In this document: piece by piece, positions 1 to 8,216 of the stretch
Position numbering within the stretch: position 1 is the stretch's first letter
How the letters are laid out: every line of letters begins with the position of its first letter
Source of the DNA: Simplicispira sp. 125
Lineage (GTDB): Bacteria; Pseudomonadota; Gammaproteobacteria; Burkholderiales; Burkholderiaceae_C
DNA: 64,000 nt
Assembly (NCBI RefSeq): GCF_003096555.1
Contig: NZ_QEKM01000001.1
Location: 2,666,001-2,730,000, forward strand
Direction of reading: 5' to 3'
Notes under the pieces: generated by a model
Told to the model about the DNA's origin: nothing
What the model saw: the letters and a program-made list of their open reading frames with translations, nothing else
Database searches by the model: none
Made by a program: the position numbers and the translations under genes

Positions 1-890
1 TCGGTCAGCACAAAACGCAACTGCTCAGGGTTCTGCCAATCCACCTTGGCAGGCTTGAGCGGCTGGCCGTCCAGACTCAGGCCGTGGCGCAAGCGCTCCA
101 ACAGCGCGGGAGGAAACACCGCCTGGACGTTGGTGCGCACCGGGTCACGCTCATCCATTTCCTGCAAGGGCGCAGCACGCTCACCCGATCGCCGGGCATC
201 GGGCCCTTCATACACCACGCGCACCAGATATTCCTTGTCGATCAGAGAGTCTTCCCCGATGAGCTGGCGTGCCACACGCCCATCCTGCGTCAGCACGAGG
301 AGACCCACCGAATCGATGTCGAGCCGACCCGCAGGCGCCAAGCCACGCAGATGCGGCGGCGTAAAACGCAGGCCGCTGGGGTCTTCACGCCAATGCGTAC
401 GCGGGTTGATGAGGGCCACTGCCGGTGTGTGCCCGTCTTCGGCCTGTCCCGACACATAGCCCATGGGCTTGTGCAGTACGATGGTGACCTGGCTGGCTTG
501 CTGGCGCTGCGCTGCGCGCTCGACGGTGACCTTGTCCTGCGGCGTGACCTTGACGCCCATTTCCGCCACCTTGCCGTTCACGTAGACCCAGCCATGGGCG
601 ATCCAGTCATCGGCCTCGCGGCGCGAGCATAGGCCCAGCTCGGCCAGGCGCTTGTTCAGGCGCGTACCGGCGGATGCTGATGCCGCCACAGGGTGCGCCA
701 CCCGCCGCCCACGGGGTAGCGGCGCGGCATCCCTGCGGGGCCCGGGGCTGGCGGCGGGCGGCGGCAGGACTGGACGATCGGGCGGTTGGGCGGGCGGTTG
801 GGCGGGCGCTGCAGGACGGCGCAGGCTCAGGCGCCGGGAGGCGGTGGGCTGCTCAGGAGGGACTGCAGGCGGGCGAGGGCTGGAGGGCAT
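1..890 (-). CDS. rluF: 23S rRNA pseudouridine synthase, RluF-like (3' end outside window)
   Basis: The reading frame is open from an ATG at 890 to the window edge, giving 296 codons without a stop. Residues about 75-120 form an S4 RNA-binding domain (TRLNKRLAELGLCSRREAD). The catalytic loop GRLDIDSVGLLVLT lies near residue 185, with the Asp expected to attack uridine. This places it in the RsuA/RluB/E/F group; RluF, which modifies 23S rRNA, fits best by similarity of the S4 region, but RluB is possible. Unusually, about 70 residues rich in Pro, Arg and Ala precede the S4 domain. It lies 69 bases downstream of the GGDEF/EAL gene on the same strand. The C-terminus is missing because the window ends. 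Confidence 0.85.
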   Translation of the reverse strand, partial: MPSSPRPPAVPPEQPTASRRLSLRRPAAPAQPPAQPPDRPVLPPPAASPGPRRDAAPLPRGRRVAHPVAASASAGTRLNKRLAELGLCSRREADDWIAHGWVYVNGKVAEMGVKVTPQDKVTVERAAQRQQASQVTIVLHKPMGYVSGQAEDGHTPAVALINPRTHWREDPSGLRFTPPHLRGLAPAGRLDIDSVGLLVLTQDGRVARQLIGEDSLIDKEYLVRVVYEGPDARRSGERAAPLQEMDERDPVRTNVQAVFPPALLERLRHGLSLDGQPLKPAKVDWQNPEQLRFVLT

Positions 891-959
891 GGTCAGAAAG
901 CGGTGCAATGGGTGCGCAGGACGCCATGGGCAGCCTCGCGCGATAACGGGTCCAGAACT

Positions 960-3293
960 TCAGGCCTGCTGCTCTTGCCAAGCCAGAAAATCCTTCGCCG
1001 GCAATGGCCGGCTGATGTGATAGCCCTGCGCTTCATCGCAGTTCAGGGTGCGCAGACGTTCCAGGATGTCCGCATTTTCCACGCCTTCGGCAACCACACT
1101 CAGGCCCAGATTGTGCGCCAGGTCAATGGTGGAGCGCACGATCTGCTCGTCGCCTTCGCCTTCCTGCATACCCATCACAAAGGACTTGTCGATCTTCAGC
1201 TCTTGCACCGGCAGGCGTCGCAGGTAGGCCAGCGACGAGTAGCCCGTGCCAAAGTCATCAATGGAGAGCTTGAAACCCTGCTGTGACAGGCGGTTGAGCA
1301 TGGCCTCGGCGCGCAGCGGATCGTCCATGATGGCGCTCTCGGTGATTTCAAGGCACAGGCTTGAAGCCTGTACGCCATGGCGCGACAAGATAGCCGCCAG
1401 TCGGGTGCTCAGCTCGGGGTCGAGCAGATCGCGGGTGGACAGGTTGACCGACACACGCAATTGCAGCGCCCGGGAACGCTCATCGGCCAGGAGGCGCACC
1501 ACAGCGTCAAAAACCCACAACGTGAGTTGGCGCACGAAACCGGTCTGCTCGGCAAAGGGGATGAACTCCATGGGCGGCACCAGACCGCGGTGCGGGTGCT
1601 GCCAGCGCACCAAAGCCTCGGCAGCACACCCCTGGGCACTGTGCAGCGCCACCTTGGGCTGCAGGAAAAGGCGCAGCTCGCTTTGGTCAACGGCGCGCCG
1701 CAGATCGCCCAACAGCGTCAAAGTCTGTGCACTCGACGAATCGAGCGCCGGGTCATACAGCAGGGCGGCACTCAGTTTGCGCTTGGCCGCGTACATGGCG
1801 ATTTCTGAGCGGTTGAGCAAGGTGTCGGCATCTGCGGCATCGCCTGGCCAGCAGGCAATGCCGATGCCTGCACTCAAATCCACCGTCTGGTCATCGAACT
1901 CCAGCGGTGTCTCGAAGGAACGTGCAATTCCCCGTGCCACCTCCAGCGCCTGGATACCATCGGTATCGTGCAACAGCAGCGCAAATTCATTGCCACCCAC
2001 GCGCGCCACCATGTCTTCGGGCATGTGGACATGGGGCCGCAGCCGTCCGGCCACGGCCTGCAACAACCGATCGCCAAAGGCGTAACCCAGCACATCATTC
2101 ACATGCTTGAAGCGGTCCAAATCGAGCAACAGCACGGCCAATGGGCGCGGTTCGTCACCCTGCGCCTTGATGGACTGCATCAAGGCACTGCGAAAACGCT
2201 CACGATTGGGCAGGCCCGTCAAGCGGTCCCGGTAGGCCAGGTCGCGCACCTTGGATTGCTGGCGGGCAATATCGAGGCGCATGTGGTCGAAAGAACGGGC
2301 CAGATCCCCGATCTCATCGGCACGCTCCATGTGCTCCATGGGCACGCTGTAATCTCCCTCCGAGAGCCGCCCTGTGGCAGTCAGCAGTGAACGCAGCGGC
2401 GTCGTCACGCGCCGCGCCATGGCCCCGCTGCCCAGTGCAAAAAGCACAAGACCGCCCACCGTGATGCTGGCCAGCAGAAACTGCAGCTGCCGGTACGGCG
2501 CCACCAGCGGATCAACAGAACGCAGCAGCAATGCATGCACCTGCCCCCCCAGGGCGTCCATGCTGCTGGACCGCACCAGCAGGGTTCCGGCATCGGTCTC
2601 CAGTTCGTTCACCGCGCCGCCACTGTCACGCAGCGCGGCCAGCGCAGAACCCGTCAGCGTGCTCACAGGCAGCGACACGGCCCCGCCTTCCGGCTGTACC
2701 CGCACGGTCACGTCCACAGCCAGCAACTGGCGCATTTCTTCGGCCAAGGGCTGGCCAATCGGGAAACCCATCAACACCCAGCCAATCACCACAGGCGCCT
2801 TGAGCGGCACCATGACAAACATGTAGGCCTGCCCACCCAGCACAGCGACCTGGCTCGACTGGGGTTGTGCGGCCAGAGCCTGGATGACTGGCGACAGAGA
2901 TTCCGGCAGGGGAGGCATCCCTTCGGCCAGACTGGTGGCGCGCAGAGCGAATTGGGTGTCCAACAAGGCGGTGACAACCGCACCAATGCGTGCGCCGTGG
3001 TTCTCCAGCGCCGACTGGATGGTGTCCCGGTCGCCCGAATTGACTGCCGAACGGAAACCAAAATCGGCGGCCAGCAGGACCGACCCCTGGCGCAGACGCT
3101 CAGCGTTTTGTTCCAGTAGCCGGTGCCACACCCGTTCGTCGGTATCGAGCTCTCGCGCAATCTGGCTCCTTGCGTTGCGGTCGATGCTGGCGCGCACGAC
3201 GGCGAAACCTGCCGCTTGCACGACCAGCAAGAGCAGCAGCGAAATGCCCACGAGGCGGGCAATGAGACTGCGCGGCAAAGCCCGAAACGTCAA
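960..3293 (-). CDS. Membrane-bound GGDEF/EAL protein with degenerate GGNEF site (likely c-di-GMP phosphodiesterase)
   Basis: 777 residues: TM helix 1 (about 10-33), a periplasmic sensor region (about 35-270), TM helix 2 (about 272-293), HAMP, GGDEF (about 355-510) and EAL (about 525-770). The cyclase signature reads GGNEF near residue 433, so a metal-binding acidic residue is Asn and cyclase activity is doubtful. The EAL domain keeps EALVRW, SVNLS, EITES, DDFGTGYSS, LKIDK and AEGVE, so c-di-GMP hydrolysis is expected. The start codon is TTG, overlapping the TGA stop of the upstream cupredoxin gene as TTGA, with a GGTGGGG stretch just upstream; the pair looks translationally coupled. Confidence 0.9.
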   Translation of the reverse strand: MTFRALPRSLIARLVGISLLLLLVVQAAGFAVVRASIDRNARSQIARELDTDERVWHRLLEQNAERLRQGSVLLAADFGFRSAVNSGDRDTIQSALENHGARIGAVVTALLDTQFALRATSLAEGMPPLPESLSPVIQALAAQPQSSQVAVLGGQAYMFVMVPLKAPVVIGWVLMGFPIGQPLAEEMRQLLAVDVTVRVQPEGGAVSLPVSTLTGSALAALRDSGGAVNELETDAGTLLVRSSSMDALGGQVHALLLRSVDPLVAPYRQLQFLLASITVGGLVLFALGSGAMARRVTTPLRSLLTATGRLSEGDYSVPMEHMERADEIGDLARSFDHMRLDIARQQSKVRDLAYRDRLTGLPNRERFRSALMQSIKAQGDEPRPLAVLLLDLDRFKHVNDVLGYAFGDRLLQAVAGRLRPHVHMPEDMVARVGGNEFALLLHDTDGIQALEVARGIARSFETPLEFDDQTVDLSAGIGIACWPGDAADADTLLNRSEIAMYAAKRKLSAALLYDPALDSSSAQTLTLLGDLRRAVDQSELRLFLQPKVALHSAQGCAAEALVRWQHPHRGLVPPMEFIPFAEQTGFVRQLTLWVFDAVVRLLADERSRALQLRVSVNLSTRDLLDPELSTRLAAILSRHGVQASSLCLEITESAIMDDPLRAEAMLNRLSQQGFKLSIDDFGTGYSSLAYLRRLPVQELKIDKSFVMGMQEGEGDEQIVRSTIDLAHNLGLSVVAEGVENADILERLRTLNCDEAQGYHISRPLPAKDFLAWQEQQA

Positions 3294-3931
3294 GGCTGCA
3301 ACCCCACCATCTGCACCGTGACCACGGCTTCGCCCGCAGCCGGCACCGTCAGGGTTTGTTGCAGAGCGGGCGTACCCACCGGCTGGCGTGGGTGCCAGAC
3401 GCGCAACTGGTAGCTGCCTGTGGGCACGTTATCGAGGCGCACGCGGCCTGCCACAGAGCCACCCAGGCCCGTCTGTGCGTAGTAGGGTGTATCCAGCACA
3501 ACAATCCAACCCACCATGTTGTCGTGGATATTGCAGCCCAGCAAGACCACTCCCGGCTGATCAAACAGCACCGGCTGGGCATCCTTGCCCTTGTAGAGCT
3601 TGAGTTCAAATTTCTTGGTAGGCGAGAAAGAATAGACATGGTGACGCACCGCGTCCATGTTCGGAAACTGCACCTCGGTGCCCACGGTGGTCACCAGCAC
3701 GGCAGGCACAAATTGCTTTTGTTGCTGTGCCATGACCACGCCATGCATAGGCCTCACCTGGCGGCGCGCCTCGGCGGACTCCAGATAAACCACCGCCTGA
3801 TCCAGGGGCTTGTCTGCAGCGGCGTCACGAACCTCCACCTGCACACTGCCCGCCCAGGCCGACGCCAGGGGCAACAGCGCCAACCCGACCGCCCGCAACC
3901 AGGAACCTACCGGCAATAGCAGTGATTTCAT
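3290..3931 (-). CDS. Secreted cupredoxin-like (methylamine-utilisation type) protein
   Basis: 213 residues from the ATG at 3931, chosen because AAGGAG sits about 9 bases upstream; a 24-residue longer frame has no such signal. A signal peptide ends near ASAWA. The core is a cupredoxin-like beta fold with possible type I copper ligands: His in VRHHVYSF, then Cys, His and Met in GCNIHDNMVGW. The Cys-x2-His-x2-Met spacing is tighter than the Cys-x2-His-x4-Met of plastocyanin. The C-terminal part resembles a carboxypeptidase-regulatory beta domain. Proteins of this type are often named methylamine utilisation proteins without experimental basis. The stop overlaps the start of the GGDEF/EAL gene, suggesting a shared periplasmic signalling role, which is an inference. 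Confidence 0.75.
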   Translation of the reverse strand: MKSLLLPVGSWLRAVGLALLPLASAWAGSVQVEVRDAAADKPLDQAVVYLESAEARRQVRPMHGVVMAQQQKQFVPAVLVTTVGTEVQFPNMDAVRHHVYSFSPTKKFELKLYKGKDAQPVLFDQPGVVLLGCNIHDNMVGWIVVLDTPYYAQTGLGGSVAGRVRLDNVPTGSYQLRVWHPRQPVGTPALQQTLTVPAAGEAVVTVQMVGLQP

Positions 3932-4006
3932 CGCGGCGGGCTCCTTTGTCCCTTGTTTATAGCGCATGCCAAAGTGCACAAAATTTCTGACAGTCTCGTG
4001 CACACG

Positions 4007-4726
4007 TCATTTGCCCTCGCGGAGCCAACCTGCACGCATGGCTTCCAGATTCAGCACCCTGAGACCGCCGTATTCGACACGAATGGCCCCTTGCGCTTCC
4101 AGCGTGGCCAGGGACTCGTTGACGCGCTGGCGCGACAGCCCCACCAAATAGGCCAGTTCTTGCTGGGTAATGCGCAGCACTTCCCCCACACCGGGGTAAA
4201 GCACCGAGTTGAACAGCGCGGCCAAGCTGCGGGCGACCCGCACATCCGGGTTGTTCAATCGATCGATTTCGCGCGCCGCGATGAATTGCCCCAGGCGCTC
4301 GTTGAGCTGGTGCATTACAAACCGGTTGAACCCGATGGAGTGGTCTAGCAGCCAGTGAAAAGTATCAATGGGCAGCCCGGCGACCACACTCTTGCGCAGC
4401 GCCTGGACGTTGTAGCGGTAGGGTTCGCGCTTGACCGCCGTGCCCTCTCCAAACCAGCCTCCAGGTGGCAGACCGGCAAAGGTCATGGTGCCGCCATCGG
4501 CGTTGTCGTTGCTCATTTTCAACAGCCCTTCGACTACGCCGAACCAGTAGGTGACAGGGCGTCCGATTCGGCAAACGTAGTCGCCGGCCAGGGCATCGCC
4601 CACGAGCAGCGCTGCCACTGCGCGCTCACGCTCGGCAGCCTGCAGGAGGGACAGCCAAGGAATCCCGCCCAACTCTTCCGTGGTGGGCTGGCGTCGGCGG
4701 TGGTGCAGTGACAAGTCCTGGTACAT
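4007..4726 (-). CDS. Crp/Fnr-family transcriptional regulator
   Basis: 239 residues: an N-terminal cyclic-nucleotide-type effector domain (about 20-140) and a C-terminal Crp-type winged helix (about 160-235), with ITQQELAYLVGLSRQRVNES as the helix-turn-helix. The phosphate-binding-loop equivalent reads GGWFGEG...PYRYNVQA: the Arg is kept, but the Ser that contacts cAMP in CRP is Tyr. No FNR-like cysteine cluster is present. The start is uncertain: ATG 4726 gives the family-like N-terminus, while ATG 4789 is preceded by AGAAAGGG. The gene is divergent from the binding protein at 4927, with a palindromic site between them, and lies 75 bases upstream of the cupredoxin gene. It probably controls the liv/ligase cluster (inference). 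Confidence 0.85.
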   Translation of the reverse strand: MYQDLSLHHRRRQPTTEELGGIPWLSLLQAAERERAVAALLVGDALAGDYVCRIGRPVTYWFGVVEGLLKMSNDNADGGTMTFAGLPPGGWFGEGTAVKREPYRYNVQALRKSVVAGLPIDTFHWLLDHSIGFNRFVMHQLNERLGQFIAAREIDRLNNPDVRVARSLAALFNSVLYPGVGEVLRITQQELAYLVGLSRQRVNESLATLEAQGAIRVEYGGLRVLNLEAMRAGWLREGK

Positions 4727-4835
4727 ACGGTGATTGCTGGGCGGAACGCCTGGGAAACCAGCGCGCCTTGCGCATTGGTTCCTGAGCATGCCCTTTCTTT
4801 TCAAGAAAATTTGTACGGGAATACCACGACACAAA

Positions 4836-4853
4836 TTGTCGTCGGAAAGACAA
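4836..4853 (+). promoter_or_regulatory. Putative Crp/Fnr-type operator 1 (TTGTC-N8-GACAA)
   Basis: Inverted repeat TTGTC...GACAA in the divergent region between the Crp/Fnr gene and the binding-protein gene. The 24 bases at 4833-4856 match 21 of 24 with those at 6140-6163 upstream of the acyl-CoA ligase. Exactly 20 bases after the core comes AATGATAG, a plausible -10 element; a transcription start about 7 bases beyond it would put the site centre near -41.5, the class II activator position. A second perfect inverted repeat, ACGACA-N5-TGTCGT (4826-4842), overlaps it. Binding is inferred. Confidence 0.6.
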
Positions 4854-4926
4854 AATATTTCCAATTTGCGCTCAATGATAGGTGTGTCAAGGCTTCACCG
4901 CTCAGAACACAGAGGAGCAACGTCAC

Positions 4927-6108
4927 ATGCATTTTCCCCCTTCCCCCACGGCTTCATCGTCTGCACAGCCCTATTTCCCCAGGCGTCGCAGCGTGCTCGC
5001 CGCCGCTCTTGCCCTGCCCGTGCTGGGTTGGGCCTCGCGTGCACATGCGCAAGACGGCGTGGTGAAGATCTTTCAATCGACCGCACTGACAGGCCCGCTG
5101 GGTGATCTGGGCTCTGCCATGCACCAGGGCGCCAAGGCTGCCTTCGCTGGCGCCAATGCACGCGGCGGCGTACATGGGCGAAAAATTGAGCTTGCGACCC
5201 TGGACGATGGGTATGAAATTCCGCGTGCCCTGGCCAACGTCGACAAGTTTCTGGCAGACCCCGATTGCTTCGCTCTCTTCAACTGCATGGGCACCCCCAT
5301 GGTGGGCGCAATGATGCCCAAGGTGCTGGAGTCGGGCGTGCCGTTCTTTGCCCCGTTCACGGGGGGGCAGCTCAGCCGCATTCCGGGCGCCCGCAATGTC
5401 TTCAACATCCGCGCCAGCTACGCCGAGGAGGCTGAGAAGGCTGTGCAGCACCTGGCCACCATCGGCATCCGCCGCATTGCGGTCGTGTACCAGAACAACG
5501 CCTTCGGCAAGGAGGTGTTTGACAGCGCGCAAAAGGCCATTGCCGAAGCCAAGCTACCCCCGGCCCTCACGGCCACGGTAGAGAACGACTCTTCCGATGC
5601 GGCCAGCGCCGCAGCCAAGCTGGCCGCTGGCAATCCCGAGGCGGTGTTGATCGGTCTTGCGGGCAAGCCCGCCCTGGAGTTTGTGAAGGCTTTTCGCCCA
5701 ATGCGCCAGGGCGTCACGCTCTATGCGCTCTCGGTGCTGGGCACCTCGGCCAATGTCAAAGCGCTGGGGCCCCACGCCACCGGCATGGCCATTTCACAGG
5801 TTATGCCTCTGCCATCGAACGTGGTGGTTCCTGTCGTGCGCGAATTCCAGCAAGCCCTCAAGGCCCTGGGCACACCGGCCGACTCCTCACACTTGGCGCT
5901 GGAGGGCTACATCAATGCCCGCGTCTTCATCGAAGCGCTGCAGCGTGCCGGGCGCAACCCGACGCGTGCCGCGTTTATTGATGCGACCTGGAATCTCAAA
6001 AAAATGGATCTGGGAGGTTTCGAAGTGAACGCCAGCACACCCGAGCGCAATGCCTCTCGTTTTGTGGAGCTCACGCTGGTGACGCGTGACGGTCGGTTCA
6101 TGCGCTGA
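4927..6108 (+). CDS. ABC transporter substrate-binding protein (branched-chain amino acid/amide type)
   Basis: 393 residues, starting at the ATG at 4927 with GAGGAG at 4912-4917. The signal peptide contains three arginines (residues 19-21) followed by SVLAAALAL and ends at AHA (about residue 41); the arginines resemble a Tat signal, but Sec export is equally possible. The mature part is a type I periplasmic binding fold of the LivK/HAAT class, with an N-terminal ligand-loop region STALTGPLGDLG. It has its own promoter-like site upstream and is separated by 155 bases from the ligase-liv operon, so it may be a second receptor for the same permease. The ligand is unknown. Confidence 0.88.
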   Translation: MHFPPSPTASSSAQPYFPRRRSVLAAALALPVLGWASRAHAQDGVVKIFQSTALTGPLGDLGSAMHQGAKAAFAGANARGGVHGRKIELATLDDGYEIPRALANVDKFLADPDCFALFNCMGTPMVGAMMPKVLESGVPFFAPFTGGQLSRIPGARNVFNIRASYAEEAEKAVQHLATIGIRRIAVVYQNNAFGKEVFDSAQKAIAEAKLPPALTATVENDSSDAASAAAKLAAGNPEAVLIGLAGKPALEFVKAFRPMRQGVTLYALSVLGTSANVKALGPHATGMAISQVMPLPSNVVVPVVREFQQALKALGTPADSSHLALEGYINARVFIEALQRAGRNPTRAAFIDATWNLKKMDLGGFEVNASTPERNASRFVELTLVTRDGRFMR

Positions 6109-6142
6109 TGGGGTACATACCCGATCAGGAGTTTCCCTTAAA

Positions 6143-6160
6143 TTGTCGTCACAAAGACAA
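6143..6160 (+). promoter_or_regulatory. Putative Crp/Fnr-type operator 2 (TTGTC-N8-GACAA)
   Basis: Second copy of the site at 4836-4853, with the same half-sites, the same 8-base spacing and the same flanking AAAT. TACGATAG, a reasonable -10 element, begins exactly 20 bases after the core (6181), as AATGATAG does after copy 1. The site centre would again fall near -41.5 from a start near 6193. It lies between the binding-protein gene and the acyl-CoA ligase, so the ligase-liv operon probably has its own activated promoter. Confidence 0.6.
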
Positions 6161-6263
6161 GATAGCGTCAAAGTCAGTCCTACGATAGCCCCAGAGGTGT
6201 GGCATAGGCTCCACCACCGGAACTACCGGACCCACAGACATCTTGCACATGATAGGAACCGGA

Positions 6264-8198
6264 ATGAAGACCACGTTCCCGCAACTGCTGCTCAAACACG
6301 CAGCCGAGCGCCCCACCGACGCGGCGCTGCGCGAAAAAGAATACGGCATCTGGCAGACATGGACCTGGAATGACACCGCCGAAACCGTACGGCACCTGGC
6401 CTGCGGCCTGCTCGCCCTGGGTTTCCAGCGCGGCCAGAACCTGGCCCTGGTGGGCGACAACCGCCCCCACCTCTACATGAGCATGGTGGCCGTGCAGAGC
6501 ATTGGCGGCGTGCCCATTCCGCTCTACCAGGATGCCGTGGCCTCTGAAATGGCCTTCGTGATGGAGGATGCCGAAGTCCAGTTCCTGTTCGCCGAGAACC
6601 AGGAACAGGTCGACAAGCTGCTGGAAGTGCGCGAAACCGTGCCCGGCATGGCACACATCATTTACGACGACCCGCGCGGCCTGCGCAAATACGACCAGCC
6701 CGGCCTGATCAGCACCGAAAAACTCAAGGAACTGGGTGCCGAATGGGACCGCACCCACGCAGGTGCCTGGGATGCCCAGGTGGCACAGAACAGGCCCGAC
6801 GATGTGTCGGTGATCCTCTACACCTCGGGCACCACCGGCAAGCCCAAGGGCGTGTGCCAGACCCACGCAAGCTTCATCGGCTCCGCCCAAGGCGGCGTCG
6901 AGGTCGATGGCCTGAACCCCAAAGACAACGTGATTTCCTACCTGCCCCCGGCCTGGGTGGGTGATCACCTGTTCTCGCTGGCCCAGTGGCTGGTGGCGGG
7001 CTTCACCATCAACTGCCCCGAGTCGGCCGCCACCGTCTCCATCGACCTGCGCGAGATCGGCCCGACCTACTACTTCGCGCCGCCGCGCGTGTTCGAGGGC
7101 ATGCTGACGTCTGTCTCCATCCGCATGGAAGATGCCGCGCCCTTCAAGCGCTGGATGTACGCCAAGGCCATGGACCTGGCCCGGCGCGTGGGCTCGGACA
7201 TCCTCGACGGCAAGCCGGTGGGTTTGATGGACCGCCTGATGTACACCTTGGGTGACATCACCATCTACGGCCCGCTGCGCAACGTCATGGGCCTGTCGCG
7301 CATTCGCGTGGCCTACACCGCGGGCGCTGCCATCGGCCCGGACCTGTTCCGCTTTTTCCGCTCCATCGGCATCAACCTCAAGCAACTCTACGGCCAGACC
7401 GAGACCTGCGCCTATGTGTGCATCCAGAAGAACGGCCAGGTCAAGCTCAACACAGTGGGCCAGGCCGCGCCCGGCATCGAGCTGAAGATTGCCGACAACG
7501 GCGAGGTGCTGGTCAAGGGCGTCTCGGTGCTCAAGGAGTACTACAAGCGCCCCGACGCCACGGCCGAGGTCATCGACGCCAACGGCTACTTCCACACCGG
7601 CGATGCCGGCGTGCTCGACCAGGACGGCCACCTGCGCATCATCGACCGCGCCAAGGACGTGGGCAAGCTCACCGGCGGCGCCATGTTCGCGCCAAACTAC
7701 ATCGAGAACAAGCTCAAGTTCTTCCCGCAGGTCAAGGAAGCCGTGTGCTTCGGCCACGACAAAAACCAGGTCTGCGCCTTCATCAACATCGACTACGAGG
7801 CCGTGGGCAACTGGGCCGAGCGCCAGGGCCTGCCCTATGGCGGCTATGTGGACCTGGCCTCCAAGCCCCAGGTGCTGCAGCTCATCGCCGAATGCATCGG
7901 CCAGGTCAACGCCGACCTGGCGAGCGAGCCTGGCATGTCCGACACGCAGGTAGCGCGCTTCCTGGTGCTGCACAAAGAGCTGGACCCCGATGACGACGAG
8001 CTGACCCGCACCCGCAAGGTACGCCGCAACTTCATCGCACAGAAGTACGGTGTGCTGGTCGATGCACTCTATGACGGCCGCACCGCGCAGTTCATTGAAA
8101 CCCAGGTCAAGTTCGAGGACGGCCGCACCGGCAGCGTGAGCGCCACGCTGCAAATCCTCGACGCCAAGATCCATGCGCCTGCCAAGGCCACTGCCTGA
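6264..8198 (+). CDS. AMP-forming acyl-CoA synthetase (long-chain fatty-acid-CoA ligase type)
   Basis: 644 residues. The ATG at 6264 was chosen over upstream TTG/ATG codons because AGGA lies at a suitable distance. The adenylation P-loop YTSGTTGKPKG is near residues 186-196, the A5-like motif is LYGQTET, the A7/A8-like region is YFHTGDAG...IDRAKD, and the C-terminal RTRKVRRNF probably carries the catalytic Lys. It forms an acyl adenylate and then the CoA thioester of a carboxylic acid. Its position as first gene of a liv permease operon suggests it activates the imported acid, possibly aromatic or medium/long-chain; the substrate cannot be read from sequence. The next gene follows after 18 bases. 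Confidence 0.88.
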   Translation: MKTTFPQLLLKHAAERPTDAALREKEYGIWQTWTWNDTAETVRHLACGLLALGFQRGQNLALVGDNRPHLYMSMVAVQSIGGVPIPLYQDAVASEMAFVMEDAEVQFLFAENQEQVDKLLEVRETVPGMAHIIYDDPRGLRKYDQPGLISTEKLKELGAEWDRTHAGAWDAQVAQNRPDDVSVILYTSGTTGKPKGVCQTHASFIGSAQGGVEVDGLNPKDNVISYLPPAWVGDHLFSLAQWLVAGFTINCPESAATVSIDLREIGPTYYFAPPRVFEGMLTSVSIRMEDAAPFKRWMYAKAMDLARRVGSDILDGKPVGLMDRLMYTLGDITIYGPLRNVMGLSRIRVAYTAGAAIGPDLFRFFRSIGINLKQLYGQTETCAYVCIQKNGQVKLNTVGQAAPGIELKIADNGEVLVKGVSVLKEYYKRPDATAEVIDANGYFHTGDAGVLDQDGHLRIIDRAKDVGKLTGGAMFAPNYIENKLKFFPQVKEAVCFGHDKNQVCAFINIDYEAVGNWAERQGLPYGGYVDLASKPQVLQLIAECIGQVNADLASEPGMSDTQVARFLVLHKELDPDDDELTRTRKVRRNFIAQKYGVLVDALYDGRTAQFIETQVKFEDGRTGSVSATLQILDAKIHAPAKATA

Positions 8199-8216
8199 GA
8201 CACCGGAAAGCAGCCC

